Shown: positions 44,498 to 52,659, counted from the first letter of the stretch. The stretch: 64,000 nucleotides of DNA from Mycobacterium sp. ELW1 (GCF_008329905.1 NZ_CP032155.1:5952001-6016000); one strand, 5' to 3'. A program made the numbers and translations. The notes: generated by a model from the sequence alone, not told the origin.

Positions 44498-44706
44498 GAT
44501 CAGTCCTTACTTCGTATTGCCGGGGTTGATCGTCGAATAGCTGGCTGGCCCGGCAGTTAACCAGCCCACCCCCGAAGGGCCGAGGACACTCAAGATATCT
44601 CACCACACCAGCTATTGCATAGCTAATTTCGCGACGGGCGAAAATTTGCTTGCTGGCGTCAGCGTGGCAACCACGCCGTGTCGGACCGCAGTGCTAGGAA
44701 CGAACC

Positions 44707-44904
44707 ATGGAATCGAGTTGCCGAGAATGCGCTGCTGGCCTGGCACATTGCCACGGTACCTTGATCGTCCACGACCTGCATCGCGGCGAGTGCACGGAGC
44801 CGGATTGCGACGGCCCCGAGCTGGTACTTCACCTGTTGGTGATCGATTGCGACGCGGTCGGGTGTGCCTGCTCTCAGCAAACGACCCACTCGTTGGCTGT
44901 GTGA
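44707..44904 (+). CDS. 65-aa Cys/His-rich microprotein
   Basis: 65 residues with nine Cys and five His: SSCRECAAGLAHCHGTLIVH, GECTEPDCDGP, LVIDCDAVGCACSQ. CxxC and CxC spacing suggests zinc or iron-sulfur binding. I recall similar short proteins encoded in other mycobacteria, so conservation is likely, but I cannot search. No signal peptide. ATG at 44707. It is isolated: convergent with the histidine phosphatase (8 bp gap) and divergent from the lipoprotein gene. Confidence 0.68.
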   Translation: MESSCRECAAGLAHCHGTLIVHDLHRGECTEPDCDGPELVLHLLVIDCDAVGCACSQQTTHSLAV

Positions 44905-44911
44905 GGTCTTC

Positions 44912-45598
44912 TCAGCCCATCGGGTCGATCGATTCGAGCGCATCCTCGATCGGATGCGCGTCGGGCTCCGGGTAGAACGGCGGGCTGAGCGATCCCCACT
45001 GCACGCAGCTCCACCGGCCGTCGGTGATTGGCGCCAGGACCACCGACTCCGCGTTGGCCAGATGATGGTCGAGCACGAAGCTGCTTTCCACCCCCGCGAG
45101 GGTCGCCGCAATCAGCCGGATCGCCGCGCCGTGACTGACCACGACGATGTCGTCGGTCCAGGCGTGATCGTCCAGGTAGCGCAACCTCAGATCCGTGATC
45201 GGCGGTAGGTAGCGCTCCAGCACATCGTTGGCGCTCTCGCCGCCGGGCATGGGCACCGCGAGTTCCCCTTGGTGCCAGCGCTGGTAGATCGCATTGAACT
45301 CCGCGATCGCATCGTCGTCGTTGCGGTTCTCCAGCTCGCCGGCCTGCACCTCGTGGATGCCGTCGAATTCCTCGGCGGACAGCCGGAATTGCGTGCCGAT
45401 CTCCTCAGCGGTCTGAGCGGCCCGCCGGGCGACCGAGTGCACCAGGAGCCCGGGGCGCCGACCGCGGGACAAGGCGAATTCCCGCGCCTGTTCCCGGCCG
45501 AGGTCGGTCAGGTCCGCACCGGGTGGACGGGTGTCGAGGCGGCGTTCGACGTTGCCGTGGGATTGCCCGTGCCGCAGCAGGATCAGTCGCCCACTCAT
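44912..45598 (-). CDS. Histidine phosphatase (phosphoglycerate mutase-like), Rv3837c-type
   Basis: 228 residues. Phosphohistidine motif LILLRHGQSHGN (His10), second basic motif HSVARRAAQTAEE, Glu in GIHEVQAGELENR, and the C-terminal catalytic His in VVVSHGAAIRL. It lacks the insertions of true dPGM, so a phosphatase role is more likely. M. tuberculosis Rv3837c is about 232 aa. Start overlaps the pheA stop (ATGA), giving a pheA-phosphatase unit; substrate unknown. Confidence 0.92.
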   Translation of the reverse strand: MSGRLILLRHGQSHGNVERRLDTRPPGADLTDLGREQAREFALSRGRRPGLLVHSVARRAAQTAEEIGTQFRLSAEEFDGIHEVQAGELENRNDDDAIAEFNAIYQRWHQGELAVPMPGGESANDVLERYLPPITDLRLRYLDDHAWTDDIVVVSHGAAIRLIAATLAGVESSFVLDHHLANAESVVLAPITDGRWSCVQWGSLSPPFYPEPDAHPIEDALESIDPMG

Positions 45599-46515
45599 GT
45601 CGGTTCACCTTCTCGGAGCCGGGTCAGCCAGCGATCCGCTTCGTCGGGTTGCGGCGGTGTCGCACCGGTCGCCGACTCCGTCGGCCACGACCCCAGGAAG
45701 CGCACGTCGGCGCAACGGCGATGCAGCGCTTTGAGCGCCTCGGCCACCGCGGAGTCGTCGATGTGACCGACGCAATCCAGGAAGAACACGTAGGTGCCCA
45801 ATTCGATTCGGGTGGGCCGGGATTCGATGCGGGTCAGATCGATGTCGCGGATCCCGAACTCGGTCATCGCCGACACCAACGCCCCGGGGGTGTTGTCGAT
45901 CCGCAACACCACCGACGTGCGGTCGGCGCCGGTGCGCGGCGGCGGCGGGCCGGGCCGACCGACCAGGACGAACCGCGTCCGGGCGTTGGGCTCGTCGACC
46001 ACACCGTCGGCCAGCGTGCTCAACCCGTAGCGCTGCGCGGCCAGGGCGGTGCTGATCCCCGCGTCGGCGTGGCCGGCGATCACTTCCTGAGCGGCGGCCG
46101 CGTTCGAGTGCGCCGGGACCAGTTCGGCATCCGGCAGATGTTCGCTCAGCCAGCGACGCACCTGGGCGGCGGCGATCGGAAACGCCGCAACGGTCCGCAC
46201 GGCGGCACGGTCCTGGCCGTCACGGACCACGATGCTGAACGCGACATCGAGCGTGAGCTCGGCGTAGATCTGCAGCGGCACACCGGTCGCGAGGCTGTCC
46301 AGGGTCGGCAGCACACTCCCTTCGATCGAATTCTCGATCGGTACGCAAGCGAAGTCCGCTGTGCCGGCCCGGACGGCCGCCAGTGCCGCCGGGGTGCTGT
46401 CTGTCGGCTCGGGCTGCGCGGCACCGTCACCCGGAATGACACCGGCCGCGCACATTTTGAGCAGTGCCGCTTCGGTGAACGTGCCCTCGGGACCGAGGTA
46501 GGCGATGCGGGCCAC
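45595..46515 (-). CDS. pheA: Prephenate dehydratase
   Basis: 306 residues. Start ARIAYLGPEGTFTEAAL is the classic prephenate dehydratase N-terminus; ENSIEGSV and the catalytic Thr-Arg-Phe in ARTRFVLVG close the catalytic domain (to about 195). A C-terminal ACT domain (about 200-275) carries the phenylalanine-binding ESRPTR signature and DNTPGAL. It converts prephenate to phenylpyruvate and is feedback-regulated by Phe through ACT. Equivalent to Rv3838c (about 321 aa). Confidence 0.96.
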   Translation of the reverse strand: MARIAYLGPEGTFTEAALLKMCAAGVIPGDGAAQPEPTDSTPAALAAVRAGTADFACVPIENSIEGSVLPTLDSLATGVPLQIYAELTLDVAFSIVVRDGQDRAAVRTVAAFPIAAAQVRRWLSEHLPDAELVPAHSNAAAAQEVIAGHADAGISTALAAQRYGLSTLADGVVDEPNARTRFVLVGRPGPPPPRTGADRTSVVLRIDNTPGALVSAMTEFGIRDIDLTRIESRPTRIELGTYVFFLDCVGHIDDSAVAEALKALHRRCADVRFLGSWPTESATGATPPQPDEADRWLTRLREGEPT

Positions 46516-46573
46516 GGTTCAACCCTATCGGTTCCTTCTCGCGGGAAAGCCTTGCGCGACCACACGTCGATAG

Positions 46574-46592
46574 TTAACTTAGGCTTACCTCA
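46574..46592 (+). promoter_or_regulatory. IdeR iron box
   Basis: TTAACTTAGGCTTACCTCA matches the 19-bp IdeR consensus TTAGGTTAGGCTAACCTAA at 15 positions by eye. It lies 19 bp before the DUF2470 start. Iron-loaded IdeR binding here should repress the gene, which would then be induced in low iron. The M. tuberculosis homologue Rv3839 is a known IdeR-regulated gene. Confidence 0.85.
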
Positions 46593-46610
46593 CTAACCGG
46601 AAGGTGCGCG

Positions 46611-47381
46611 ATGACCTCAGCGACGCTCACAACACCAACCACCGCCGAACGCGTCCGTAGTGCCTGTGCGCGAGCGGCCGGAGCGATGCTGGTCGCCGAC
46701 GACGTCGCCCCCGCCACCACTCCCCTGCACCATCTGCTGCCCGGCGGATCCTTCGCGGTCAGCCTGGACGCCGAGTCGGCACTCGCGACCCGTGCCCGCT
46801 GCGCCGGGACCGACGGCATCGCGGCGGTGCTCGAGCTCACCGACTACGCCCCGCTGCCATTGCGGGAGCCGGTGCGTTCGCTGGTATGGATCCGCGGCCG
46901 AGTCCAAAGCGTGCCCGGTCATGCGGTGCGCACGATGGTCGACATGATCGCGTCCGACCACCCCAACCCGGCACTGCTGGACATCGGATCCGGGCAGGCG
47001 TTGCTCCTGCTGGAAGTGGAGTCCGTCGTCGTCGCCGATGCCGCCGGCGCCGAAACCGTCTGTCTGCACGAACTGCTGGCGGCGCAGCCGGACCCGTTCT
47101 GCGAGTTCGAATCGGCCTGGCTGCGCCATCTGGACAACGACCATCCCGAGGTCCTCGCGAGGCTGGCCGGCAAGCTGCCCGCCCAACTCCGGCGCGGGCG
47201 GGTGCGGCCGCTGGGCCTGGACCGCTACGGCGTGCGGCTACGCGTCGAGAGCACCGACGGTGATCACGACGTCCGCCTGCCGTTCAGCGCTCCGGTGCAC
47301 GACGTCCCGGCGCTGGGTCGCGCGATCCGGCTGCTGATGGGCTGCCCGTTCGTCAACGGGTTGCGCGCCCGCCGCATGTAG
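46611..47381 (+). CDS. DUF2470-domain protein, iron-regulated (Rv3839-type)
   Basis: 256 residues (Rv3839 about 258). The C-terminal part (FCEFESAWLRHLDNDHPEVL through VRLPFSAPVHDVPALGRAIRLLM) is a DUF2470 domain, a split-barrel-associated module found at the C-terminus of haem-handling HugZ-like and pyridoxamine-oxidase-like proteins. The N-part (HLLPGGSFAVSLDAES) resembles the flavin/haem-binding barrel. The IdeR box upstream supports a role in iron or haem economy. Biochemical activity not established. Confidence 0.88.
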   Translation: MTSATLTTPTTAERVRSACARAAGAMLVADDVAPATTPLHHLLPGGSFAVSLDAESALATRARCAGTDGIAAVLELTDYAPLPLREPVRSLVWIRGRVQSVPGHAVRTMVDMIASDHPNPALLDIGSGQALLLLEVESVVVADAAGAETVCLHELLAAQPDPFCEFESAWLRHLDNDHPEVLARLAGKLPAQLRRGRVRPLGLDRYGVRLRVESTDGDHDVRLPFSAPVHDVPALGRAIRLLMGCPFVNGLRARRM

Positions 47382-47399
47382 GGCCGTTACCGTGTCGGG

Positions 47400-48167
47400 G
47401 TGACCGCGCCCCGCGACGATTTCCTCGCCACCGACCGGCGCGGGCTGCGCATCGAAATCGGCGTGATGCTCGCGGTCACCTTCGGTGTCAGCGCGGTCAC
47501 CGCGATCCTGCAGTTGCTCGACGGTGTTCTGTCCGGACTGGCCGGACGCCGAGTTCGGTTGAATCCCAACCTGTCTCGGTATGACCTGATCAATCTCGGC
47601 TTGAACCTGGCCTCCGTCGCCCAGTTGGTGGCCTGGGGTGCACTCGGCCTGTATCTGTTGTGGCGCAGCGGAACCAGTCCGGCGAGACTCGGGCTCGGCC
47701 GGGTGCGCTGGCGTTCGGACATCCTGGGCGGTCTGGGTCTGGCGGCGCTGATCGGCATCCCCGGCCTGCTGCTGTATCTGGCCGCCCGCTGGCTGGGGAT
47801 GAACGCCCAGGTCGAGCCGTCGGCACTGCACGACACCTGGTGGCGCATCCCGGTACTGATCTTCTCCGCGTTCGCCAACGGCTTCGCCGAGGAAGTGGTG
47901 GTGGTCGGATACCTGATCACCCGGTTGAAGCAACTGGGATTCAGCCAGAACCGGGCGATCCTGGTGTCCAGCGTTCTGCGCGGGATGTACCACCTCTATC
48001 AGGGCTTCGGAGCGGGCCTCGGCAACCTGGTGATGGGCCTGGTCTTCGGCTATGCCTGGTGCCGCACGGGGCGGTTGTGGCCGCTGGTGATCGCGCATGG
48101 CGTCATCGACACCGTCGCATTCGTGGGTTACGTCGCACTCGCCGGTCATGTTGGCTGGCTCAGGTGA
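47400..48167 (+). CDS. CPBP-family (CAAX protease-like) membrane protein
   Basis: 255 residues with about seven TM helices. Family motifs: motif 1 FAEEVVVVGYLITRL, motif 2 LRGMYHLYQGFGAGLGNLVMGLVFG, motif 3 VIAHGVIDTVAFVGY. In typical CPBP intramembrane proteases motif 1 is EExxxR; here the Arg position is Val, although both Glu and both His are kept, so activity may be altered. GTG start. It is 22 bp upstream of the LCP gene on the same strand. Confidence 0.85.
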   Translation: MTAPRDDFLATDRRGLRIEIGVMLAVTFGVSAVTAILQLLDGVLSGLAGRRVRLNPNLSRYDLINLGLNLASVAQLVAWGALGLYLLWRSGTSPARLGLGRVRWRSDILGGLGLAALIGIPGLLLYLAARWLGMNAQVEPSALHDTWWRIPVLIFSAFANGFAEEVVVVGYLITRLKQLGFSQNRAILVSSVLRGMYHLYQGFGAGLGNLVMGLVFGYAWCRTGRLWPLVIAHGVIDTVAFVGYVALAGHVGWLR

Positions 48168-48189
48168 GTCCGGCACGTAAATTGACCTG

Positions 48190-49410
48190 GTGAGCGACGA
48201 CTGGCGGCCGCGACCCGCGCCGGATCCGCCGACCGAGCGGATACCGCGCGCCGCACCGCCGCGCCGTGAACCCTCCCAGGTCATCCGCCGCGATCCCGGC
48301 CATCGGCCACCACCGCCCCCGCCACCACCACGCCAGGCGCCGCCACCACCGCCGCCCCGGCAGCCACCACCGCGTCCGGCCCCGCCACCTCCCCCACCTC
48401 GGCGACCTCCACCTCCACCGCCGGTCGCAACGGCTCCGCCAAAGCGCAAGAAGCGTTGGGGCCGAAGGATTTTCGCCACACTGATCATCGTCGTCCTGCT
48501 CGCGGTCGGCGGACTCGTCGGCGGTGCCATCTGGATCGAGTCCTCACTGCACCGAGTCGCCGTGTTCGACTACGCCGACCGGCCGGCGGCGGGTGCGGGC
48601 ACCACGTGGCTGCTCGTCGGGTCCGACAGCCGGGCCGGGCTGACCCCCGAGCAACAAGCCCAGCTGGCCACCGGCGGAGACCTCGGCAACGGCCGGACCG
48701 ACACGATCCTGGTGGTTCACATCCCAGGGTTGGGCTCCGGCGCACCGACGACGATGGTGTCGCTGCCCCGGGACTCCTACGTGAACATTCCCGGCCACGG
48801 CAAGGACAAGATCAACGCCGCCTTCGCCGAGGGCGGCGCGCCGCTGCTGGCACAGACCGTCGAAGAAGCGACCGGGCTGCACCTCGACCACTACGCCGAA
48901 GTGGGTTTCGACGGTTTCGCCGTGGTGGTCGACGCGCTCGGCGGTGTCGACGTGTGCCCGGCCGACCCGATCGACGATCCGCTGGCCGGGATCACATTGC
49001 CTGCGGGCTGTCAGACCCTCGACGGGAGCAAGGCGCTGGGTTACGTCCGCACCCGCGCGACGCCGCGAGCAGACCTGGACCGGATGGTGCATCAGCGCGA
49101 GTTCATGGCCGCCGTGATGCACCGGGCGAGTAGTCCGCTGGTGTGGCTCAATCCCTGGCGCTGGTACTCGGTGCCGGACGCCGCCGTCGGGTCGCTCACT
49201 GTCGACACCGGTGATCATGTCTGGGATCTGGCTCAGCTGGGCTGGGCGCTGCACGGCTCGACCACCGCGATCACGGTGCCGATCGGTGAGTTCACCGGGA
49301 ACGACTCCGGCTCGGTGGTGGTGTGGGATTCCGACGCTGCCGACCAGCTGTTCCAGGCGCTGCGCACCGATTCGGCCATCCCGCAATCGGTGCTGGACGC
49401 GCAGCCCTAA
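48190..49410 (+). CDS. LytR-CpsA-Psr (LCP) ligase with proline-rich cytosolic tail
   Basis: 406 residues. The first about 88 are extremely Pro/Arg-rich (runs such as PPPPPPPPRQAPPPPPPRQP), then a Lys/Arg stop and a TM helix (about 95-117). The external LCP domain carries the conserved Asp/Arg set: LLVGSDSRAG, GRTDTILVVHI, SLPRDSYVNIPG, DKINAAFAEGG, YVRTRATPRADLDRMVHQREF. LCP proteins attach arabinogalactan to peptidoglycan from lipid carriers in mycobacteria. No C-terminal LytR_C domain. Position matches Rv3840, which in M. tuberculosis is only about 137 aa. Confidence 0.93.
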   Translation: MSDDWRPRPAPDPPTERIPRAAPPRREPSQVIRRDPGHRPPPPPPPPRQAPPPPPPRQPPPRPAPPPPPPRRPPPPPPVATAPPKRKKRWGRRIFATLIIVVLLAVGGLVGGAIWIESSLHRVAVFDYADRPAAGAGTTWLLVGSDSRAGLTPEQQAQLATGGDLGNGRTDTILVVHIPGLGSGAPTTMVSLPRDSYVNIPGHGKDKINAAFAEGGAPLLAQTVEEATGLHLDHYAEVGFDGFAVVVDALGGVDVCPADPIDDPLAGITLPAGCQTLDGSKALGYVRTRATPRADLDRMVHQREFMAAVMHRASSPLVWLNPWRWYSVPDAAVGSLTVDTGDHVWDLAQLGWALHGSTTAITVPIGEFTGNDSGSVVVWDSDAADQLFQALRTDSAIPQSVLDAQP

Positions 49411-50228
49411 TCGCCGGGGACCGCCAGCGGGTTCTGCAGCCAGGCTTTGGTCCGGCCCGGATGGTTGGTGGCGATCCAGCCGACGCCGAGGTCGCGGCAG
49501 TACCCGACGTCCTCGTAGTGGTCGACGGTCCAGCAGTACATGGCCCGGCCCTGGGCGGCCGCCCGGTCGACGAGTTCGGGATGTTCGCGCAGCGTGGTGA
49601 TGGACGGACCGACCGCCGTGGCCCCGACGGTCGTGGCGGCGCTGCCGCCCAGATAACGCGACGTCTCCCCCAGCAGCACGGTCGGTAGTAGCGGTGCGGC
49701 ACGGCGGATCCGCCAGACCGCGGCGGCCGAGAACGACATCACCACCGCGCGGGACAGGTCGGCGGAGGCCGGCGCGGCGATGCCGTAGCGATGCAGCAGG
49801 GCCAGCACCTTGCTCTCGACCAGGCCGCCGTAGCGCACCGGATGCTTGGTCTCGATGAACATCTTCACCGGCCGGTTCCAGTCCAGAACCAGCCGGACCA
49901 GGTCGTCGAGGGTGAGCAGCCCGGTTCCCTCCGGCGGTTTATCGGAGCCGGCGCTGCTGTGCCAGGCACCCCAGTCCAGCCGCTTGAGCTCGGCGAGTGT
50001 CATCTCGCTGACCAGACCCGTGCCGGTCGAGGTGCGATCCACCCGCCGGTCGTGCACGCACACCAGGTGGCCGTCGCGAGTCAGACGGACATCGCACTCG
50101 ACTCCGTCGGCACCTTCGGCCAGGGCGAGTTCGTAGGCGGCCAGGGTGTGCTCGGGGCAATCGGCCGACGCGCCCCGGTGGGCCACCACGAAGGGGTGCC
50201 CGCCGTGCGGTTCGCCGGCCGAGTGCAT
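49407..50228 (-). CDS. glpQ1: Glycerophosphodiester phosphodiesterase
   Basis: 273 residues from ATG at 50228 (M. tuberculosis GlpQ1 about 274). GDPD TIM barrel with all key residues: PFVVAHRGAS (His-Arg), PEHTLAAY, GADGVECDVRLTRDGHLVCVHDRRVDRT (Glu, Asp, His), later FIETKHP and the C-terminal GVGWIATNHP. It hydrolyses glycerophosphodiesters to glycerol-3-phosphate and alcohol. The stop interlocks with the LCP stop (CTAA, 49407-49410). Confidence 0.94.
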   Translation of the reverse strand: MHSAGEPHGGHPFVVAHRGASADCPEHTLAAYELALAEGADGVECDVRLTRDGHLVCVHDRRVDRTSTGTGLVSEMTLAELKRLDWGAWHSSAGSDKPPEGTGLLTLDDLVRLVLDWNRPVKMFIETKHPVRYGGLVESKVLALLHRYGIAAPASADLSRAVVMSFSAAAVWRIRRAAPLLPTVLLGETSRYLGGSAATTVGATAVGPSITTLREHPELVDRAAAQGRAMYCWTVDHYEDVGYCRDLGVGWIATNHPGRTKAWLQNPLAVPGD

Positions 50229-50232
50229 ACGC

Positions 50233-51285
50233 CTATGCTGCCGGTTCCTGCTGGTCTGGCTCAACCGCTGGCGGCGTTTCCGCTTCGGCGGGCCCGGGCT
50301 GATCGCTACCGGGCCGGCCTTGTCCGACCATCACCCACCGGTGCAGCGGCCGTTCGACCGGCTTGCGCACGAACGCGTTGAACACTTGCCACAACAACAC
50401 CAGGACCGCCGCACCCAGCAGGTAGGCGATGACGACCGTCACGGTGTTGTCGGCGATCCCCTGCGGCTTGGTGGTGAAGCTGGTGGCGATCCCGAAGATC
50501 GACACCGCGGTCGAGAGCACCCACGCGATCCACCAGGCGGCGATGGGTCCACGTAGCCGGGCCTGCGTCTGCTCGGCGTGGGCAAGCTCGATGACGTACA
50601 CCGGCGCCCACACCAGATTGACGATCGGTACCAGACAGCCGGCCCACAGCGCCCACGCCGGACGCGGGTCGTCCTGCCCGAGGTGCGCATAGACCGCCGC
50701 GCGGCGAGTGATCAACCACCACGCCATGACGGCCGCGGTCAGGATCACCGACACGATCGCGGCCAGACTGACCAACACGCCGAGCCACAGCGCCGCGCCG
50801 GCAACCAGCGGGGGCAGCAGCGTCGTCCGATTGATCAACAGCAACACGTAGCGAACGATGTGGATCGCCGCGGCCAGGCCGAAGATGGCGATCGCCGACA
50901 GCAGCGCGGCGCGGACGGTGACGAGCGCCGGCCCTTCTTTCGCGGTGGCCTCGGCGTCCACGGGGGCCTGCGGAAGATTGTCGGCAAGGCCCCAGCGCGG
51001 GATGTAGGCGTAGCGGGGCGTCGGTCCGAGATGGCGACGACGACGGCGGGGCGGCGGGGGCGGCCCGGGCCGGACCGCTATCCAGCGGAATCCCGACGGC
51101 AGCCGCGGCGCGCCGGGCTGCGGCGCGGGACTACGCGTCGGCGGATGCGTGGTAGCGCCCGGGCTCCAGCGCGGATCCGGCGGACCGGTCGGTGCCATCA
51201 GAGCGCCATTGCAGCGGGGGCACCAGGCGCGCTGGCGGTCGCGCACGTTCCACCGCGTTCCGCACTGGGAGCACACCTGAATCAC
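50233..51285 (-). CDS. DUF4328 membrane protein with N-terminal zinc ribbon (Rv3843c-type)
   Basis: 350 residues (Rv3843c about 342). N-terminal zinc ribbon CSQCGTRWNVRDRQRAWCPRC, a Pro/Arg-rich linker, then about six TM helices with the DUF4328 pattern (AWWLITRRAAVYAHLGQDDPRP, WAGCLVPIVNLVWAPVYVIELAH, AWWIAWVLSTAVSIF). C-terminal cytosolic tail. Function unknown. It ends 4 bp before glpQ1, with which it is probably co-transcribed. Confidence 0.88.
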   Translation of the reverse strand: MIQVCSQCGTRWNVRDRQRAWCPRCNGALMAPTGPPDPRWSPGATTHPPTRSPAPQPGAPRLPSGFRWIAVRPGPPPPPRRRRRHLGPTPRYAYIPRWGLADNLPQAPVDAEATAKEGPALVTVRAALLSAIAIFGLAAAIHIVRYVLLLINRTTLLPPLVAGAALWLGVLVSLAAIVSVILTAAVMAWWLITRRAAVYAHLGQDDPRPAWALWAGCLVPIVNLVWAPVYVIELAHAEQTQARLRGPIAAWWIAWVLSTAVSIFGIATSFTTKPQGIADNTVTVVIAYLLGAAVLVLLWQVFNAFVRKPVERPLHRWVMVGQGRPGSDQPGPAEAETPPAVEPDQQEPAA

Positions 51286-51401
51286 GCCGACCAGCCTAGC
51301 GAGCGTGACCGCGAGTCGGAGCGACCCGGCGGTCCGCCGTCGAACCGGAATTGTGGCACGCAGTGCATGTACGGCCTTTCGGGACGTGCAGCAATGATCG
51401 G

Positions 51402-51501
51402 CTATCCACAGTTTCCACAGGTTTATCCACAGCGCTCAACCCCGGTCGATGGGCGTTGAGCGCACCATCTCGCCATGGAGACGGGCAGTATCTGTGGATA
51501 A
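51402..51501. other. Cluster of DnaA-box-like sequences
   Basis: Plus strand: CTATCCACA (51402-51410), GTTTCCACA (51411-51419) and the perfect TTATCCACA (51423-51431). Minus strand: a perfect box, read TGTGGATAA on the plus strand (51493-51501). Four 9-mers within 100 bp, two exact to the E. coli consensus and in opposite orientation, is far from random in such GC-rich DNA. dnaA/dnaN are not in the window, so this is not the usual oriC context. Confidence 0.6.
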
Positions 51502-51723
51502 CAGCGCGGTCTCGAAGCGCGCCGATCAACAACTTGGTTACGGGCGAGCGAAATCGGTTGCCACGCTAACCGTCCGAAAGAGGGCCGCGACGCGCCGAAC
51601 GACACGCCGACGCCTCCGGGCCGACTGTGATCTTCAATACCCCGTGCCGCGAAAAACCAAACAGAAATTTTTTGCGCGCTGGTCAACGTGGTGGGCCAAT
51701 TTTCTAACCGCCGCGGATGGGGT

Positions 51724-51751
51724 TATGATCGCGCTCACAGGTAACCTGTGA
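51724..51751 (+). promoter_or_regulatory. Promoter-like element with overlapping palindromic operator
   Basis: TATGAT (51724-51729) fits a -10 hexamer. Six bases downstream is the perfect palindrome TCACAGGTAACCTGTGA (51735-51751), which would span the start of transcription and is placed to act as a repressor site or as a 5' mRNA hairpin. The regulator is unknown. Confidence 0.5.
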
Positions 51752-51799
51752 CGATTTTCACTAGGGGCGGTAGTTGAACATGCTGGTCAGGGCGGTGTG

Positions 51800-51961
51800 A
51801 TGGCGTATCAGCAGCCATACCGGGCGCAGTCCGGTTCACAGCAGTCGCATTGGTATGCCCCGTCTGCGACCTGTAACCGCTCGTACATGCTGGCCGCGTT
51901 GCGTGCCGGCGTCATCGCCCTCGTGCTGCTGGGCATCCTCGCCCTCATCGTTCTGTTCTGA
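51800..51961 (+). CDS. 53-aa single-pass membrane microprotein
   Basis: ATG at 51800 to TGA at 51961. Hydrophilic Gln/Ser/Tyr-rich N-terminus (MAYQQPYRAQSGSQQ), then CNRSYMLAALRAG and a C-terminal TM helix VIALVLLGILALIVLF ending at the stop. The clean TM helix with a Gly/Ser/Gln head is typical of small actinobacterial membrane proteins. A six-codon ORF (ATG 51780, MLVRAV) ends at 51798-51800 and shares one base with this ATG, so translation may be coupled. Promoter and palindrome lie 50-75 bp upstream. Confidence 0.65.
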   Translation: MAYQQPYRAQSGSQQSHWYAPSATCNRSYMLAALRAGVIALVLLGILALIVLF

Positions 51962-52125
51962 GCGCCGTTCCGTTCTGAGCTCGCGCCCCGGCGTGTCCAC
52001 CCCACGGCGATTTCTCTGTCGTTAGCACTCGTGTCCGCTTGCGTGCCACGCGCTACGTACCGCATCCTGAATCGAACCGACCCACTGTCGAGTCGCACTG
52101 GCATACCGAGTGTCGCGGAGGCGAG

Positions 52126-52659
52126 ATGGAAAATGGTTCCGGGCGTTCGGTCGAAGTCGCCCCATTTCATTCTCGTGGTGCCCTCAAGGGCTTCGTGGTC
52201 TCCGGCCGCTGGCCGAACTCGACCAAGGAGTGGGCCCAGCTTCTGATGGTCGCGGTCCGCGTCGCCTCTCTGCCCGGATTGCTCTCCACGACAACGATTT
52301 TCGGAGTCAGGGAAGAACTGCCGGACAAGCCGCACCCGGGCACCGTCGGTCTGGTCCTTGCCGAGGGCACGGTGGTCGGTGAATCCGCGGTTCCACCAGG
52401 ACATTTCGCCGACCGTCAGCCGCCCGCCCTGCTGATGTTGCATCCCCCCTCGGAGACCACGCCGTCACTGCCGGAATGCACCGGTGCGGCGTCGGGGTGC
52501 GTCCTACTGCCGGGCATTCCACATCTGGGGCTGGAACACCGCGCCGCCTGGGTCGAGGCCGAGTCCGACGGCACCATCACCGGCATGGTCAGCCGAGTCG
52601 GCGTCGACCCGATCAGCCATCCGGACACGGCGATCCTGGCGATGTTGCTTGCCGCGTGA
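52126..52659 (+). CDS. Conserved hypothetical protein (Rv3847-type)
   Basis: 177 residues from ATG at 52126, exactly the length of Rv3847. Sequence: APFHSRGALKGFVVSGRWPNSTKEWAQLL (in parts), VASLPGLLSTTTIFGVREELPD, GHFADRQPPALLMLHPP, then a C-part with two Cys (PECTGAASGCVLLPG). Likely soluble alpha/beta protein without signal peptide. No recognised enzymatic motif. A GCGGAGGCGAG Shine-Dalgarno stretch precedes the start. Confidence 0.85.
   Translation: MENGSGRSVEVAPFHSRGALKGFVVSGRWPNSTKEWAQLLMVAVRVASLPGLLSTTTIFGVREELPDKPHPGTVGLVLAEGTVVGESAVPPGHFADRQPPALLMLHPPSETTPSLPECTGAASGCVLLPGIPHLGLEHRAAWVEAESDGTITGMVSRVGVDPISHPDTAILAMLLAA

Larger units (their letters stand above)
51286..51799. other. 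514-bp intergenic region holding a DnaA-box cluster and a promoter
   Basis: In M. tuberculosis the interval between the Rv3843c and Rv3847 homologues holds an IS element and sodA; none is present here. Composition is less GC-rich, with A/T runs near 51655-51725. Contents: DnaA-box cluster (51402-51501), a promoter-like TATGAT (51724-51729), a 17-bp palindrome (51735-51751) and a six-codon mini-ORF (51780-51800). Longer open frames here look non-coding (Arg-rich, no recognisable domain). Confidence 0.6.

Noticed and set aside
51423..51751. Open frames of 87-100 codons in the intergenic region
   Set aside because: Arg/Ser-rich translation, no domain, overlapping the DnaA-box cluster and promoter; no support for coding.
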